Positions 1 through 11,539 of a DNA stretch of 64,000 nt are shown here, in pieces. Within the stretch, counting starts at the first letter, position 1, and each line of letters begins with the position of its first letter. Below the pieces are notes generated by a model. The model was not told the origin of the DNA, did not search any database, and saw only the letters and a list, made by a program, of their open reading frames with translations. Source of the stretch: Terfezia claveryi (lineage: Eukaryota > Ascomycota > Pezizomycetes > Pezizales > Pezizaceae); assembly GCA_015179025.1 (NCBI GenBank), contig WHUX01000127.1:62001-126000 (forward strand). The letters are read 5' to 3'. A program made the position numbers and the translations under genes.

Positions 1-1020
1 GAGGGTCATACAACCTACATGGGTCAACACCTCTGGGACTGTTAAAGACCTCATGACCACATACTCTGGACAAAATACTCTCAAGAAATAATACTAAAAA
101 GTAAGATTCAGGGTCACGTCGTGTCGATGGGTCATCTACCCTCGCTGGAACGTGGGGACAGGTCAAATAGAACAATATTTAGCGGCACTTCAGGATCCAT
201 TTATTAGAGGCGTATTTGGCTAGCATTTGGGGCTCAATTTTTCCGTCCCATTCTGGGAATGGTTTCTGGGGTTTTCCTGCACATGAGAGATATGATGTTT
301 AAATTCAAGGAGGATGCAGAGGATTTTAATTAAGGCGCGTATGGAAGATATGATGGCAAGCAATGTTCCGCATCTATCTCCCGTTCATTGGCCATGTCTG
401 CAACTAATAATAATATTTAACTTCAATAGTCTGGGTTTCATTGTGGCTCTATGCCTGCAGTGGGCCTCCGCGCTGTCACCTCCGCCTTCGCTGCTGCCGC
501 CCCCACTTCCTCTTTTTCTGGGTTATTCTTTTTCTTCTTTAACACCTAGCAATGTGCTTATAAACCTCCTTTTGACTTAACAATCTATCCTTACCCACAT
601 ATGCCCTATCAGCAGCAAGTTTGATTGTTTTACCACTTCGAAGCTGCAGGAGATGGCCAATCTTTTCTCAATATCTCGGCTTTGGTAACCTTCTGAAACC
701 ATGAAATCAGTATAACTTAAAGCTTCTTTTAAAGTACTTCACCTATACTTGCTGGAATTTTAGCTTCGACCTCTATAGCGATCTGCTTCATCCTAACAGG
801 AGTATTGGCAGCCCAGGAAGTTGAAAGACGAGGGGGGGGGGGTTGTGCTGGTGCTAGCGCCCGCATTAGCATAATTATGACCCTAATCTAAATCGATTGG
901 CCAGCAGACTGTTCCAGGCTGCCAAATGGACTTCTGTGGTTGTCTTGTTAAGGTTAATAGGCCATGGAATATTGCCTTTCATTAATGCTATTGAATTAGC
1001 TGCAAACCACGTTCGGAGGT
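1..1020. other. intergenic, no gene recognised
   Basis: No convincing gene is seen. Short open frames here have no recognisable domain or codon pattern. The stretch is mixed-composition DNA, with a run of ten G at about 832-841, and leads into a minus-strand retroposon tail. Confidence 0.5.
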
Positions 1021-1024
1021 GGTG

Positions 1025-1140
1025 GTTTTTTTTAAAAAAAAAAAAAAAATTCCTACTCCTATTCAATCCCAGTAAGGGGACTATGAGGAGCCACCCGGAA
1101 ACCCGGGTGGATTTAGACCAAGGCAGGTTAATCGGACGTG
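1025..1140 (-). mobile_element. retroposon 3' tail (two-hairpin family), copy 1
   Basis: Read on the minus strand this is the shared 3' end of the local retroposon family. A hairpin with an 8-bp stem (CCACCCGG/CCGGGTGG, 1091-1110) is followed by a second hairpin (AGTCCC/GGGATT, 1065-1082), then GAATAGGAGTA and a homopolymer run at 1031-1050. No coding sequence is attached, so this is a truncated insertion. Confidence 0.75.
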
Positions 1141-1209
1141 ATGCTGATAAGCCCTCTGCACAAGGCCAAAAATCAAGGGGCTATATGACATGTGTCCATC
1201 GTCTCTAAA

Positions 1210-2790
1210 ACAGTAACGAAATTCTCGTTACCTTCACTCCATGCCATGGCTTCCTTCCAGCCTGCACCCTTCTCACGTTGACCACCTCGATCCATTCATT
1301 ACCCATGGTGATTTCTTTCTCATAATAATTCCATATATTATTTAACGAAAGTTTTTTTCAACGAGCAAGATTGGCCAAATTCCGAAGGAATTGCAGTCGT
1401 ATCTCTTTTTTTGCAACCTGTTTATGAACTCTCTCTTGTTAGGTGATATGATATAGTGGCTCGATGGGGTGGCGAAGAAGGAATCCAATGCGTACCTGCC
1501 TCGTCCTACGAGCTTATTGTTTGCCTATTTTGTTGACCTTGCGCTATTGGGTGCACCGCTGTAGCAAGCGGAAATCCGCAATCTGCCATCAGCTTACAGT
1601 ACTTAACAGTGGCATCCTCCTCTCTCGCAGTTGGTCTCGATGTGCTGCCCTCCGAGAGACCTGTGTTCCCTTAATCCTACAACCTGGTATTACTGGGTGA
1701 ACCCCATATTTGCATACACTATGAGACTGCGATTCATGGGGGTGTCTCCAGCAGTCATCAAGCCTCCTTGCATCTTAAAATCTGATGGTGTATTCATGTG
1801 GTTGAGTGGACAGCATCTAGGGTGTTGCAGTGGAGAGATCTAGACCCAGCAATTTCAATTGATGTGGCTATTGGGTACGGATATTGGAGATATCGAGCCT
1901 GGAGGAGGAGGGATTGTCTTGGGATATCCCATGCATGTCGTTTCCTCCGTATATGTTACTTCCACCCCTAATAGTACAAGCTGAGAAAGTAAGCTGGAGA
2001 AAAGATTGGAGAGGGAGCCTCCCGGAAGCCTGCCAGGGGAGAAAAAAAACCTTGAAGTGGAGAAAAGGGAGAAAAAACAAAGTTAGCCATGACGAGCAAA
2101 ATCTAGTCTACAATGTTCTTACGTCTTGTTGCTGCGATCCCCTCCTTACTGACTCTGACTACGACTCTTTCCTCAACCTCGCCCGTCCGCTTACAGTGCT
2201 GCAACCAATCCTTCTAAACTTTGCACTCAACCCCAGCCTCCATCAGTGATTGCGCCAGGCGGCTGAATTAAACCTGCGACGAAATGGATCTGGTACGGCA
2301 GGAGATCCGGGAGCGCACCGGAAAGGATGGCGAGGGAGAAGGTGTGGAGGTTGGTGACAGCAGTTGTTGAATGATGTCTTCTTTCCTTTTACTTCTCCAT
2401 AGTCCTTTTCATTTGCTTTTGATTGTAATATTTTCTTGGGGAATTTGATAATCCTGTATCCCTGATCATCATTTATCTAGTTTAAATATGAGTCTGGATT
2501 TACATAAGCTTATCTATCCATCCCTCCCTTATTGCCACAAACAATGCCCTTATAACTCCATCTACTCCTTATTGCCACAAACCCCGGTATCTATTGCTCT
2601 CAACGCTGCCAAACAAATTGATGGATGTCGCCCGGTCTAAGCTACTACGCGGGGTAGCATTCTTGACAGGACTCTTACTAGGCTTCTCGCCCTGATCTAC
2701 ATTGCGGGGAGAATGTAGAACAGGGCTACTGGCAACATCCAATGCGGCCTGATTATTTTCTAACAGGGTTAAATCTCATGTAGAGCAGAT
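1210..2790. other. intergenic, no gene recognised
   Basis: I see no supportable gene. Open frames around 1464-1843 and 1884-2249 lack domain signatures and the surrounding sequence has no promoter-like organisation. The purine-rich stretch near 1985-2085 is low complexity. Confidence 0.45.
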
Positions 2791-2892
2791 CATCCACCTG
2801 CTTCCAATATACGCATGCCCCTCATCGTAATGATTGTGAACCTATCCTGCTCGCATGGAGATTCGCCGCTGACCGGTGTAATAATGTCATGA

Positions 2893-3246
2893 TCACAGAC
2901 AAGAAACAGGTGGAAAACCTGGAATGGAGAGGCTAAGCAGGGTATTAGACAAAGTTTCACCCTGTTTGTTCGTAGTCCCACTCTCAATGCGAACCAAAGG
3001 AACCCCTTTGACTACAAACCTTTTTTCGTATTTCAAGGAAACTTTACCATGATTGCTTACAATCCCAATCGAGCTGTGGAACGCCCTCTCTCGCTCACAG
3101 TTTTGCTCCCACCGTTTCTCAAGAGGCTGCGTTGATTTTTCCCCACTGTCATGGAATCCCAGGTTTGACTCGGTGACATCCTCAATTAACTCGATTAGGT
3201 CCTTGGTTTGTAAAAAAGATGTAGTCCACATTAGCTGGCTCAACAA
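2893..3246 (-). CDS. unidentified 117-residue open frame, possibly a decayed coding remnant
   Basis: The frame has protein-like composition, with charged helical stretches and few low-complexity runs. It includes an LIELIEDVTESNLGF segment and a later KYEKRFVVKGVPLVRIES segment. No family is recognised. A second, overlapping minus-strand frame (2790-2987) could continue it after a frameshift or intron, which would suit a decayed gene or transposon remnant. No promoter or start context supports the first Met specifically. It may be chance. Confidence 0.2.
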   Translation of the reverse strand: MLSQLMWTTSFLQTKDLIELIEDVTESNLGFHDSGEKSTQPLEKRWEQNCERERAFHSSIGIVSNHGKVSLKYEKRFVVKGVPLVRIESGTTNKQGETLSNTLLSLSIPGFPPVSCL

Positions 3247-3504
3247 AGCTAACTATATCAATTGTTATTAGTGGGAATTTGGTAGGAGGGCTATTTTGTT
3301 TGAGTCATACCATGCTTGAGAAGCCCAAGTTGGTGGTCACATTCTCCCACTACTTGATATGCTCCGCTTCATTGTCCATCATCATCCATAAATGATACCC
3401 AGCCTTTGACACTACCATCAAGGGATGCTGTAGTTCAGGGCTTTTGGCGGACGAAACATATGCCCGGCTTGAAGCATAACTCGGCTTTCGTTTGATTCGG
3501 ATAT

Positions 3505-3595
3505 GTGGCTTCCCGGAGGACAATCCCAACTCATCATGGTTCCCTTACTGGGACTGCATATGAGTACCGAATTTTTCTTTTAATATTAGGCTCTC
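3505..3595 (+). mobile_element. degenerate retroposon 3' tail, copy 2
   Basis: This resembles the shared tail: GGCTTCCCGGAGG, then CATGGTTCCCTTACTGGGACT, then GCATATGAGTA and a T/A-rich end. The first hairpin is eroded and the second retains three C-G pairs plus a U-A pair. It is an old truncated copy. Confidence 0.5.
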
Positions 3596-3599
3596 AAGA

Positions 3600-5030
3600 A
3601 TCCGAATTACGCTGTGGGACGAATGAAAAATTTTCCTGAAGTCTTAGATTTGTCAGCTCGCTAAGTCAACCTTTATCAACTGTTGTATGAGGAGGCGGTG
3701 GATGTCGCCGTACCTCCGTGGCTTGACATTTGGGCGGCAAGACCTCTGACAAGCTCCTCACTTTTAAGTAGGTGTTGAGGCATGGTAGTCCTAATGGGTG
3801 TCGTAACTACAACAATGAGGCGTAATGATGGGTAAATTCTTCCACTTGATGCTGCCATTGCTTATCAACACCTATATCTCTTCTCCTTTGTGTCCATCTT
3901 CTAATTGTTCGGTGGGGTCCATGGAAGTACGCATGCACATAGCCATATAAGAAGATCTCCATCCCTGTCAGGCCCAGCCCATTTCGAAACTGGCCTTTCG
4001 GTAGATTCTTGCTAGATGACGAGGTACTGGTAGGAGAACGGGCAAGAGAACTGAGGGCAGTGGGGATGAGGGTACTGAGCACGGTATTAGTTAGTTTCAC
4101 TGATGGCACTTTCGCAATTGAACAAGATTTGTAACAAAGCTCACTCAGTATGCTCACAATCCTTAGCTTCCAAAACCCTCCGCCCCCCCCGGCCGCTCGG
4201 GTTTTGCACCGGCTGCTTCACAACATCCTTTGCTGCTTGACATCCGGTATGCCACCAATTTCACTTAGTGATTTCCTCAGTTAAGTAGATTAAGTTCACA
4301 CTATAAAATGGGATATAGTAGATTGATTGAGTTTGCAGGTCTAAAGTTATCACTTGTCATAAGGTTGAATTCGGCATGAGGACGATTTTTTCCGACGGTG
4401 GTGAGCTTGCCAAAAAGTCCTCGGCCAATGGGCCCTTGAGTTTATCATTTATCCTCCATATTCGCTCTCGCCGAGTTTGTTGATGTTGCGGTATATATGT
4501 GCCAGACCAGGCAGTTAACGTGCCATCCTGGATCCACGTTTCCGGATGGGGACCGCATGAGTAAGGTCTTCATAACTTGGTCAACTCCAAGAACGTCCTT
4601 CACCAATCTATACTCAATTTCAGTCATTATGTCAGTCACTATCTTAAATTCGCCGAGTCGGCTAGACACTTTGCACATGTTGACAGCCCTCTAGTCTGTC
4701 ATTATTCCTGCCATTGACATATGTGACTTTGTTGACTTTCGATACTCGGACCTTGCTTTACCCAGGATTGGCTTATGGTGGTTGAGAGGGAGAATGCAGT
4801 TGAGAAGTTGCAGGATGGCGTTAGGGGGGGTTGAGTGGGATGGGGAAGAGAGAACGTGGCTTGTACATAGCCCAGCATTAGTATCGTGTAGGCCAGGCAG
4901 ATGCTGAACGTTTAGTTCTTTAGTTGTGGATTTGCTTCTAGTGATCGGATGCATAATGGAGGCGTGAGGTCATGAACTCGTCCGTGGCACATCCGACCTA
5001 TTTGGGGTGTGGATTTGCCCCACCTCGGGA
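3600..5030. other. intergenic, no gene recognised
   Basis: Minus-strand frames at 3807-4157, 4445-4678 and 4691-4954 were inspected and show no recognisable family, conserved motif or start context. I treat the stretch as non-coding or unrecognisably decayed DNA. A C-run lies at about 4183-4190. Confidence 0.4.
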
Positions 5031-5036
5031 AGAATG

Positions 5037-5210
5037 CTAATTGCGGCGGGGGTGATAGCAGCGGCAGCGGGGGTGATACCAGGGGCGGCAGGGGTGATAG
5101 CAGCGGCGGCGGAGGTGATAGCAGCAGCGGCAGTGGTGATAGCAGCGGCGGGGGTGATTACAGCAACGGCGGGGTTGAAAGCAGCAGCGGCGGGGTTGAT
5201 AGCAGTTGAG
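5037..5210 (+). repeat. GC-rich minisatellite, ~21-24 bp unit, about 8 units
   Basis: Tandem degenerate units of the form GGGGTGATAGCAGCGGCGGC are visible. They are open in several frames on both strands and give Ala-, Gly/Ser- or Ala/Thr-rich peptides depending on frame, which is what a repeat does by chance. I do not call a gene. Confidence 0.8.
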
Positions 5211-5947
5211 GTGACAGTAAGTACATACTTCATAGTAGCCTGTACCTAGGTGACATCAGCAGAACTACCAAGGTTTCCAGGGCTGCTGAGAACATGGCGG
5301 ATGAAGTTAAGGCAACGCGTGATGCAGAGTATAAGGTGGCGTGTAATACTTTATTGCCCAGCGGACTTCCTAACCCCAAAAGGTCCCAGGCCCATCTAAA
5401 CCGAAGCTTAGGGGGTATTGGGTATTTATTTGATATAAGCATGTTGTATAGTTTTTTTGGGCATTGTTGGGAATGCACATATCTACACATATTAATTGTT
5501 AGAATAGGTTCAATTATAGTTAGTGTACTACTTGAATCACCTTAAGGCATGGAGTGCCAAGATGCAGGGTTTCCTTTTGTTTCGCTTCCCCCCGAAACAA
5601 CCAGACTACACCACCAGTCGCTTCCCGTCCAATATAACGCCAAACTCGCACCTCTGGAAACAACTTTCGGGTGTAGCTCCTCGTAAATATCTGGTTGTTG
5701 TTTGATATATAGGAAGAACCGTCAATTGTATTGTGGTATATTGTGGTATAACTCTAACACTGAACGATTCCCTATTGGCACCGCATATGAGGAATGAGTT
5801 TTTTAAATATAAAAGAAACTCTGAAGGATTTGTTTCAATATACACACATGAATAACGATAATTGCAAGATGCATATCGAGTTACCCTAAGATTTCAAACA
5901 ATGGTGTGCAATCACCGATCCCTGTCACCGCTCCCCTCTGCGGCTCC

Positions 5948-6670
5948 TCAAACCCAAGAACCCGTCAATCGTTTCCCCTCCAATCCCAATTCCTTAACCA
6001 CGTACTCCACAACGTCGCGCCACCTCGCCATCACGTCCGTGCCGACATCCACACGCATGAAGCTCTGCTCCACCGGCTCCAACACCTTCACCCACTCAAA
6101 ACTACCCTTCAATGCATTCACTTGCACTCCGGTCATTGGATGCTTCCACATGAATACATCCATTGCTGGCACCACCACCATACTCTTTTCCACATCCCAT
6201 GTGCGGACCACTCCCCCAAGCAGCCCATCAACACGCCCACCGACCATCTTAGACAAACAGTCCGCGCTCAAGGGCGCGATGAGCAACATATCCGCCCACT
6301 TGCGCAACTCGATGTGGAGGACTGGATCTCCGGGTTTTGTCCATTCTACCCATTCGTCGTCGTTGGTCCAGGCACGGGAGACAATGGGGTAGCGTGTTGG
6401 GATGGCAGTCGCCGGGGAGGGTTGGGTGAGGGTGTCAGGGAGGAAGCGGAAGGAGGAAGGGCTGAGGATAAGGTGTATGGAGAGGCGCGGGGAGTAGGAT
6501 GTCAAGGTGGCGAGCATTTCCGGAAGCTTCAGGGCAGCAATGGACCCAGTGCAGGCGAGGAGGAGGTTCTTCTTGTTGCGGGGGGTGGCAGAGTGTGGAG
6601 AAATGAATTGAGTGTTTGTGATGCGGGGTTTGAGAAGGAAGACTTTGTGGTTGTTATCCCAAAGGTCCAT
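5948..6670 (-). CDS. flavoprotein of the phosphopantothenoylcysteine decarboxylase / Hal3 family (likely pseudoenzyme)
   Basis: The protein has 240 residues. It shows the family fold in order: LLLACTGSIAALK (FMN-binding start, residues ~36-48), RAWTNDDEW (~99-107), GDPVLHIELRKWADMLLIAPLSA (~114-136, with the catalytic-type His at 119), and VVPAMDVFMWKHP (~166-178). In the enzyme family, His, the Asn of PxMN and a Cys in a late Cys-Gly-Asp loop are needed to decarboxylate phosphopantothenoylcysteine in CoA synthesis. Here His is kept, Asn is Asp171, and the Cys position reads as Arg (206). This pattern resembles yeast Hal3-type subunits, which lend His to a mixed trimer or regulate a PP1-like phosphatase. 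I chose the Met at 6670 because it aligns with the start of the divergent paralogue. The frame is open up to 6838. No intron is needed. It is probably cytosolic. Confidence 0.82.
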   Translation of the reverse strand: MDLWDNNHKVFLLKPRITNTQFISPHSATPRNKKNLLLACTGSIAALKLPEMLATLTSYSPRLSIHLILSPSSFRFLPDTLTQPSPATAIPTRYPIVSRAWTNDDEWVEWTKPGDPVLHIELRKWADMLLIAPLSADCLSKMVGGRVDGLLGGVVRTWDVEKSMVVVPAMDVFMWKHPMTGVQVNALKGSFEWVKVLEPVEQSFMRVDVGTDVMARWRDVVEYVVKELGLEGKRLTGSWV

Positions 6671-7696
6671 GGCGATTGAGGTACATACATATATGAGGTT
6701 GGCTCTCAATTGGATGATCTTTGCCCAACAAAGACTACTGAATTTGGAGCTGCTCACGCGAGGGCAGGTTGATATACCCCACCCTGCAGAATCGTGCGCA
6801 CTGGGGGGCCAGAGGTGGCAGCCGCTGGGATGCACCATGGCTGTAAGTAGGCCGGCGTGTACGGGGGAATGATCATGGTCTCACTGCAGCCACATACGCA
6901 TCTCCGTCCTGGCCGCGATCATGTGGGAGGGCACCGCTGCTCGGCGGAGGGTTTCTTGGCGGAAGTCACTAGGCAAGTAGACAGACCTAACTCTCTTCCG
7001 ATACTGACATCCTCAACCTTCGATATGCCTTGTTAATTCTCCCCCCGATCACTACCCATTACCCATGTCAACACCTCCGCTGAACGGCTCCTCGCTCCTG
7101 TTATTTCAGTTCGGTAATGCAAGGAGGATCATGGGGAACTTTAAAGGGATAAAGCGTTTTGAAGTACTGCGCCCATAATAACAGTAAATTCCCCTTTCCC
7201 CCACACTCGGTATCCGCACCTTTTTTAACTTGTGCAGAAGGCAGAAAAAAACTATAATAAAGTTGGGAGGTATATGGGTTATGAATATAATAATATTCCG
7301 GATTCTGCTTGTACTCCAACTTCCTCGATACGATCTCCACAGGATGGACAGGAATAACTTAGTCTAGTTAACCAGACTAAGGAATACTGATACAAAGTCC
7401 ATTCAGAAAACCGTTAGTCGTGCCTAGAACGAAGGGATTCCGGCAGCCAGACTTGAGAGGCCGCGATCTGCCTGCCCAAGCTCGTGGCCTAGGCACGCCC
7501 TTAGGACACTTTTTTCAATACCCGCAATCGACCTAAGGTCATAGGACACTTACTTACGTATGTAGCAAAGCACAGTTCATAAATATTGCACGGTTCCCAT
7601 TCAAGATTTGCAGAATATCTGGCCTTCCAGCAAGCTTCTCTGAATTCAGTTATTTCTTTGGCCAATACAATCCCAACAAGATACACATATACTGCC
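6671..7696. promoter_or_regulatory. shared divergent promoter region between two paralogues
   Basis: About 1.03 kb separates the two divergent start codons. The segments directly upstream of the two ATGs resemble each other (both read ...ATGTAT/ATATAC... then GCCATGGA), consistent with an inverted duplication. A perfect 20-bp palindrome, TAGTCTAGTTAACCAGACTA, lies at 7360-7379 and belongs to a motif repeated throughout the window. No canonical TATA box was assigned with confidence. Confidence 0.5.
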
Positions 7697-8389
7697 ATGG
7701 ACCCCCATGCTAACAACGTCCAATTCCACGCCCCTTCTTCCTCCACGCCCCGCACAAAGAAGCACCTCCTGCTTGCCTGCACCGGCTCCATCACCGCAAA
7801 GAATATCCCCGACATGCTCGCCGCCCTAACACCCTATTCCCCCTACCTCACCATCCACCTAATCGTCACCCCTTGTGCAGTCCACTTCCTCCCCTACACC
7901 CTCACCCACCCTTCCCCGGGGGCAGCCATACCAACCATCTTTCCTATCGTCTCCCGCGCCTGGACTGACGAAGACGAATGGATACAATGGAAGACAATCG
8001 GGGATCCACTATTGTACGTCGAGTTGCGCCAGTGGGCGGATCTGTTGGTTATCGCACCGTTAAACGCGGAGTTTTTGGCAAAGATTGTGAGTGGGTGTGT
8101 TCAGGGGCTACTGGGAGGGGTGGTCCGCGCGTGGGACGTGGAAAAGACGATTGTGGTGGCGCCGGCGATGGATGCGTTTACGTGGATGCATCCGGTGATG
8201 GGGGAGCAGATAGATGTGTTGAGGAATAGGTGGTGGTGGGTGGAGGTGTTGGAGCCGATTCCGGCGAGTTTGCAGGGTGCGAATGTGGACACGGACATGG
8301 TGAAGGAGTGGAGGGAGGTGGTGAAATACGTGATTAAGGAGCTGGGGTTGGAGGGGAAGGAGAAGGAAGCAGTCAGGGCTTTTCGATAG
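7697..8389 (+). CDS. second PPC-decarboxylase/Hal3-family flavoprotein, catalytic His also lost
   Basis: The protein has 230 residues and is roughly 60% identical by eye to its divergent neighbour. The order is the same: HLLLACTGSITAKNIPDML (~23-41), SRAWTDEDEW (~86-95), GDPLLYVELRQWADLLVIAPLNA (~102-124) and VVAPAMDAFTWMHP (~153-166). The catalytic-type His is replaced by Tyr107, the PxMN Asn is Asp159, and the late Cys loop reads QGANVDTDM with no Cys, so no known active-site residue remains. The FMN-binding scaffold looks intact, and the open frame argues against random decay. The ATG at 7697 (GCCATGG context) was chosen over an upstream start at 7586 because the paralogue aligns from this point. 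It could be a regulatory partner of an active subunit or of a protein phosphatase. It appears intronless. Confidence 0.82.
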   Translation: MDPHANNVQFHAPSSSTPRTKKHLLLACTGSITAKNIPDMLAALTPYSPYLTIHLIVTPCAVHFLPYTLTHPSPGAAIPTIFPIVSRAWTDEDEWIQWKTIGDPLLYVELRQWADLLVIAPLNAEFLAKIVSGCVQGLLGGVVRAWDVEKTIVVAPAMDAFTWMHPVMGEQIDVLRNRWWWVEVLEPIPASLQGANVDTDMVKEWREVVKYVIKELGLEGKEKEAVRAFR

Positions 8390-9480
8390 AAGGAGGCACA
8401 AAGGTAACACTCGACATGAATATTGTATTTGTGAAAAAAAAAGAAGTGTTTAGTTAAAGCGTATATTCATTATGTTGATGTATTCCAATGATTCACTTGT
8501 CTAAAAGGAACCTAAATGAACACAAGGTTTGCCAAAAGCAGGTATTTCCACGATGTGATGGAGTGAGTCCTTAACCATGAAGCCTATAAGCTATCATCTC
8601 CTTACGTACCTGTATATCAAAGATTCTTACAACAGGAAGCGGAGAAATAGGGATATGAGTGGCATAAGAGGAAAGACTGCGTAAGAGAACAAAATCTCGT
8701 CATGAGTTTTTACTTCGAGAGTGAAAGGTTGCAAAAGGTTGGAGCGATAGAGATAACAGGGAAATGTGTCGAGTATTATGAAAAACCCCGAATGTAGACC
8801 GGAAAACATCTCCTACGAAAAGAGTGGGCGCTGGTGGCCCCCCCCCGCGATCCCCAAAATGGAAGTCACTACCGCATATAGTTATCCGGGGGATTATCAC
8901 CAACAATAGTTATATAGAATTGTGTTTGTCTCAGTATTTAGTTTAAAGCCATCCAAAAAAAGGACGGGATGCAGATATGTAAGGGCCGGATCGCGTTAAT
9001 CGGTAGTAATACAAACAAGCCTGCCAACACTGCTCAGCTTGCGCCAGCAAATCGACTCTTCACTACCCTATACATCTACTCTGAATCTAAGCTTTAGTAT
9101 AAATATGACTCAGCTCGCTGGACGCTAACTTAAGTTGGCGTACTACGTACAACACCGCCATCAGCAGCCGCCTACAACCATCACCAGCCGCCTACAACCA
9201 ACCGGTGACAACCCTCAACACCGAAATTTGAGCAATACCCCACGATAGAAAGGGCCCCTCGGGTCCAAACCAGGAATCAGCACCAATTGCTAACGAGAGG
9301 TTGTGCAACAAGACTACATCAATCGATAGGGCTGGACGGGCTCTTCATTCTATTCCAAATTCACATCCAGCTTGTCTTACATTTTCCCTCTGGCCTCTAA
9401 TACTCAAATTCTCATGACTTTCCGTGACCTCACTGTACTGACTTTTCCCCAGGTCAACATCTCCACCTCCCTCCTAACAT
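8390..9480. other. intergenic, no gene recognised
   Basis: This is mostly AT-rich sequence downstream of the flavoprotein gene. A short direct duplication (CATCA[GC]CAGCCGCCTACAACCA) occurs at about 9159-9200. No gene or RNA was recognised. Confidence 0.5.
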
Positions 9481-9489
9481 TACGAGCAG

Positions 9490-11130
9490 CAATTAAGCGG
9501 AAAGATAACTCCCACACCTTCCCGCTCCCCGCTCACATCACATCCACTACTCCTACACCACTTCTACACCACGCAGCAGATTGCCCAACAACAGCGGAAC
9601 CGCAAACGATCTCAAGAACCAATGGGACACACAAAACACACTGACGCAAGGCAGGGAAAGAGCCGGGGAAGACGGATTGACGAAATCCCCCACGAAAGAC
9701 CTGGCTGCCAGTCGCTGGGCACACACAACCACCGCCCCTCAACGGTTACGAGAGCGACAAATCCCACCAGCAGACAACAACGGATACGAAAACAAAACCA
9801 TAACAGCGCCAACCACGATAGCACTAGTGAAGAATTATGTTCTTATATTGCGCGAGAGAAAGGTATATTCGTATACTAAAAGAGAAGCCGCTTGCTTGAT
9901 GATATGAAAGTAGGGAAATCCGTCCGTCTTAAGTACCTCGCTGACCTTCCTAGATACCTAAACATAGAAACCCTTAAGTGCTCAATCCCATCTAAACGCT
10001 ATCTCACCTAAGGGTACATTCAGCTTATCCTGCGTCGTCCTATTACCCTTGTTTCAACACCTAGTGCGACTACGGACATACCCCCGATCATGATTCCCGT
10101 TCCCACACACATTACCAATAAGGAGAGAATGGTCTCTTTATCCGAAAGTCTGTCTCGGCTAGGAGATTGGGTGACAACAAGCTAGGTCGAGAAGGACCCT
10201 CACGACAAGTGGCAGCTCTGGGACAAAAGAAGCCACAGCGTCCACACGATCAAAGTATTTTAGAGTTGTTCCTCAATATCAATCTAAACAGCGCCGAGCT
10301 TCAGAAGGCAGCAGTAAGACTTAGTCCAGTGAAGTCGCATAGATTTTCGAAGCTACTTCAGGCAGTCAAGGGTGATAGAGACAAGGTGGACACTTATTGC
10401 ACGAGAATGACAGACTGAGTATGAAATGGAGACTCTCGAAATTACACCACCCTGCAATTGACAGAGTCGGAGGAAGGGGGAGATGGGCGGAGCGGGAGAT
10501 ACGATAAGGTTGAGGGACGAGGCGTACAAACTATACTACGAATTGACAGAGTCGGAGGAAGAATGGGGACTGGCAGAGTGGGAGAACCACAGGCTGAAGG
10601 ATGAAGTTTAGGCCTCGAGAATTACACCATCACAACCCCACCAGTGCGACAGACCATGGTTTCAGACTCCAGCACCTAGACCATACCTCCGACCATAAGA
10701 CGGCAGGGACACAGACACAGACGCTGGCACCCAAAACAACAACACGAAACAGTGACTCTACTAATACCGATCCCCCTCCAGCCCACACATGCGCGGAGCC
10801 AGCGACCGATACTGCGGACCTACTGTAACCCCACCCGAATCATCCACCCCTACCAACATCGGGACGACCTGAGCCAAGCACCAAAGGGCAACGGCAAAGA
10901 TTCGGCGGAAGTAAAAACACACCCCGCCCCCCGGATTATTCCCCCCAACAACCACCAACCGAGCCGTAGTCTTACATGGTGCCCCAACAAGGTATAAGCC
11001 GGTCTGATAACCGATGGATTGGCGAGGACAAGGGAGAAGGCCCAAATTCTAAGGAGATCGACACCGACATGGGCGTAAGAGCCTCAGGTGGCTCCCTGAC
11101 GGTGAGGACTCACATAAAATAGGTAGTATA
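9490..11130 (+). pseudogene. decayed retroposon ORF1-like sequence, copy A
   Basis: The copy starts with the family leader motif (AAAGATAACTCCCACACC, about 9499-9516, readable as K-D-N-S-H-T). It continues with a match to the ORF1 N-terminus (GGAAGACGGATTGACG... CTGGCTGCCAGTC, about 9666-9715) and ends with a broken trace of the C-terminal domain (VVLHGAP then TRYKP, about 10970-11000). Frames are broken many times. A (CCACACATGCGCGGAGCCAGC) tract matches the ThrTyrAlaGlu-Ala linker of the intact copy. It is non-functional. Confidence 0.6.
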
Positions 11131-11539
11131 TTGGTCTATACTGGGTTTGCAGCGGAAGAGAGAGAAGAATTTGAGAGAGCAGAGCGGGATTGGAGAGCTT
11201 GAGAGTAGAGGGTCTCAGAGGGGGGGCTGGGGGATGAGGATGATCCTTGCCATGTTGCAAGAAAGCACAGAAAGGAAGATACGGACATCAAGACCAGCAA
11301 CGCCTTCACACGGTCGAATTCAGACTCCAATACGCTCCACACCAAACAGATCCAGCTCCACCGGTTGCTAGCTTCTGGACTGGCAAACTTCCTCAAGTTT
11401 TGAACCTCTCCTGCTTTCTCATCCTTCTCTTCCTACCCGCCGTTACCCTCCTCCCCACTTTGCTTCTCCTCCTCCCCTTCTCTAATAAACACCAACACGG
11501 CCCCCCTAACGCATTCGAGTTCATAACTCGAATACACGA

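Noticed and set aside
5007..5249. Ala-rich protein encoded on plus (and another on minus)
   Set aside because: Product of the GC-rich minisatellite, open in several frames; no gene-like flanks.
5862..6679. Plus-strand frames of 176 and 257 residues
   Set aside because: Antisense shadows of the minus-strand flavoprotein gene.
7501..7815. 104-residue minus-strand frame
   Set aside because: Antisense to the 5' part of the plus-strand flavoprotein; no independent support.
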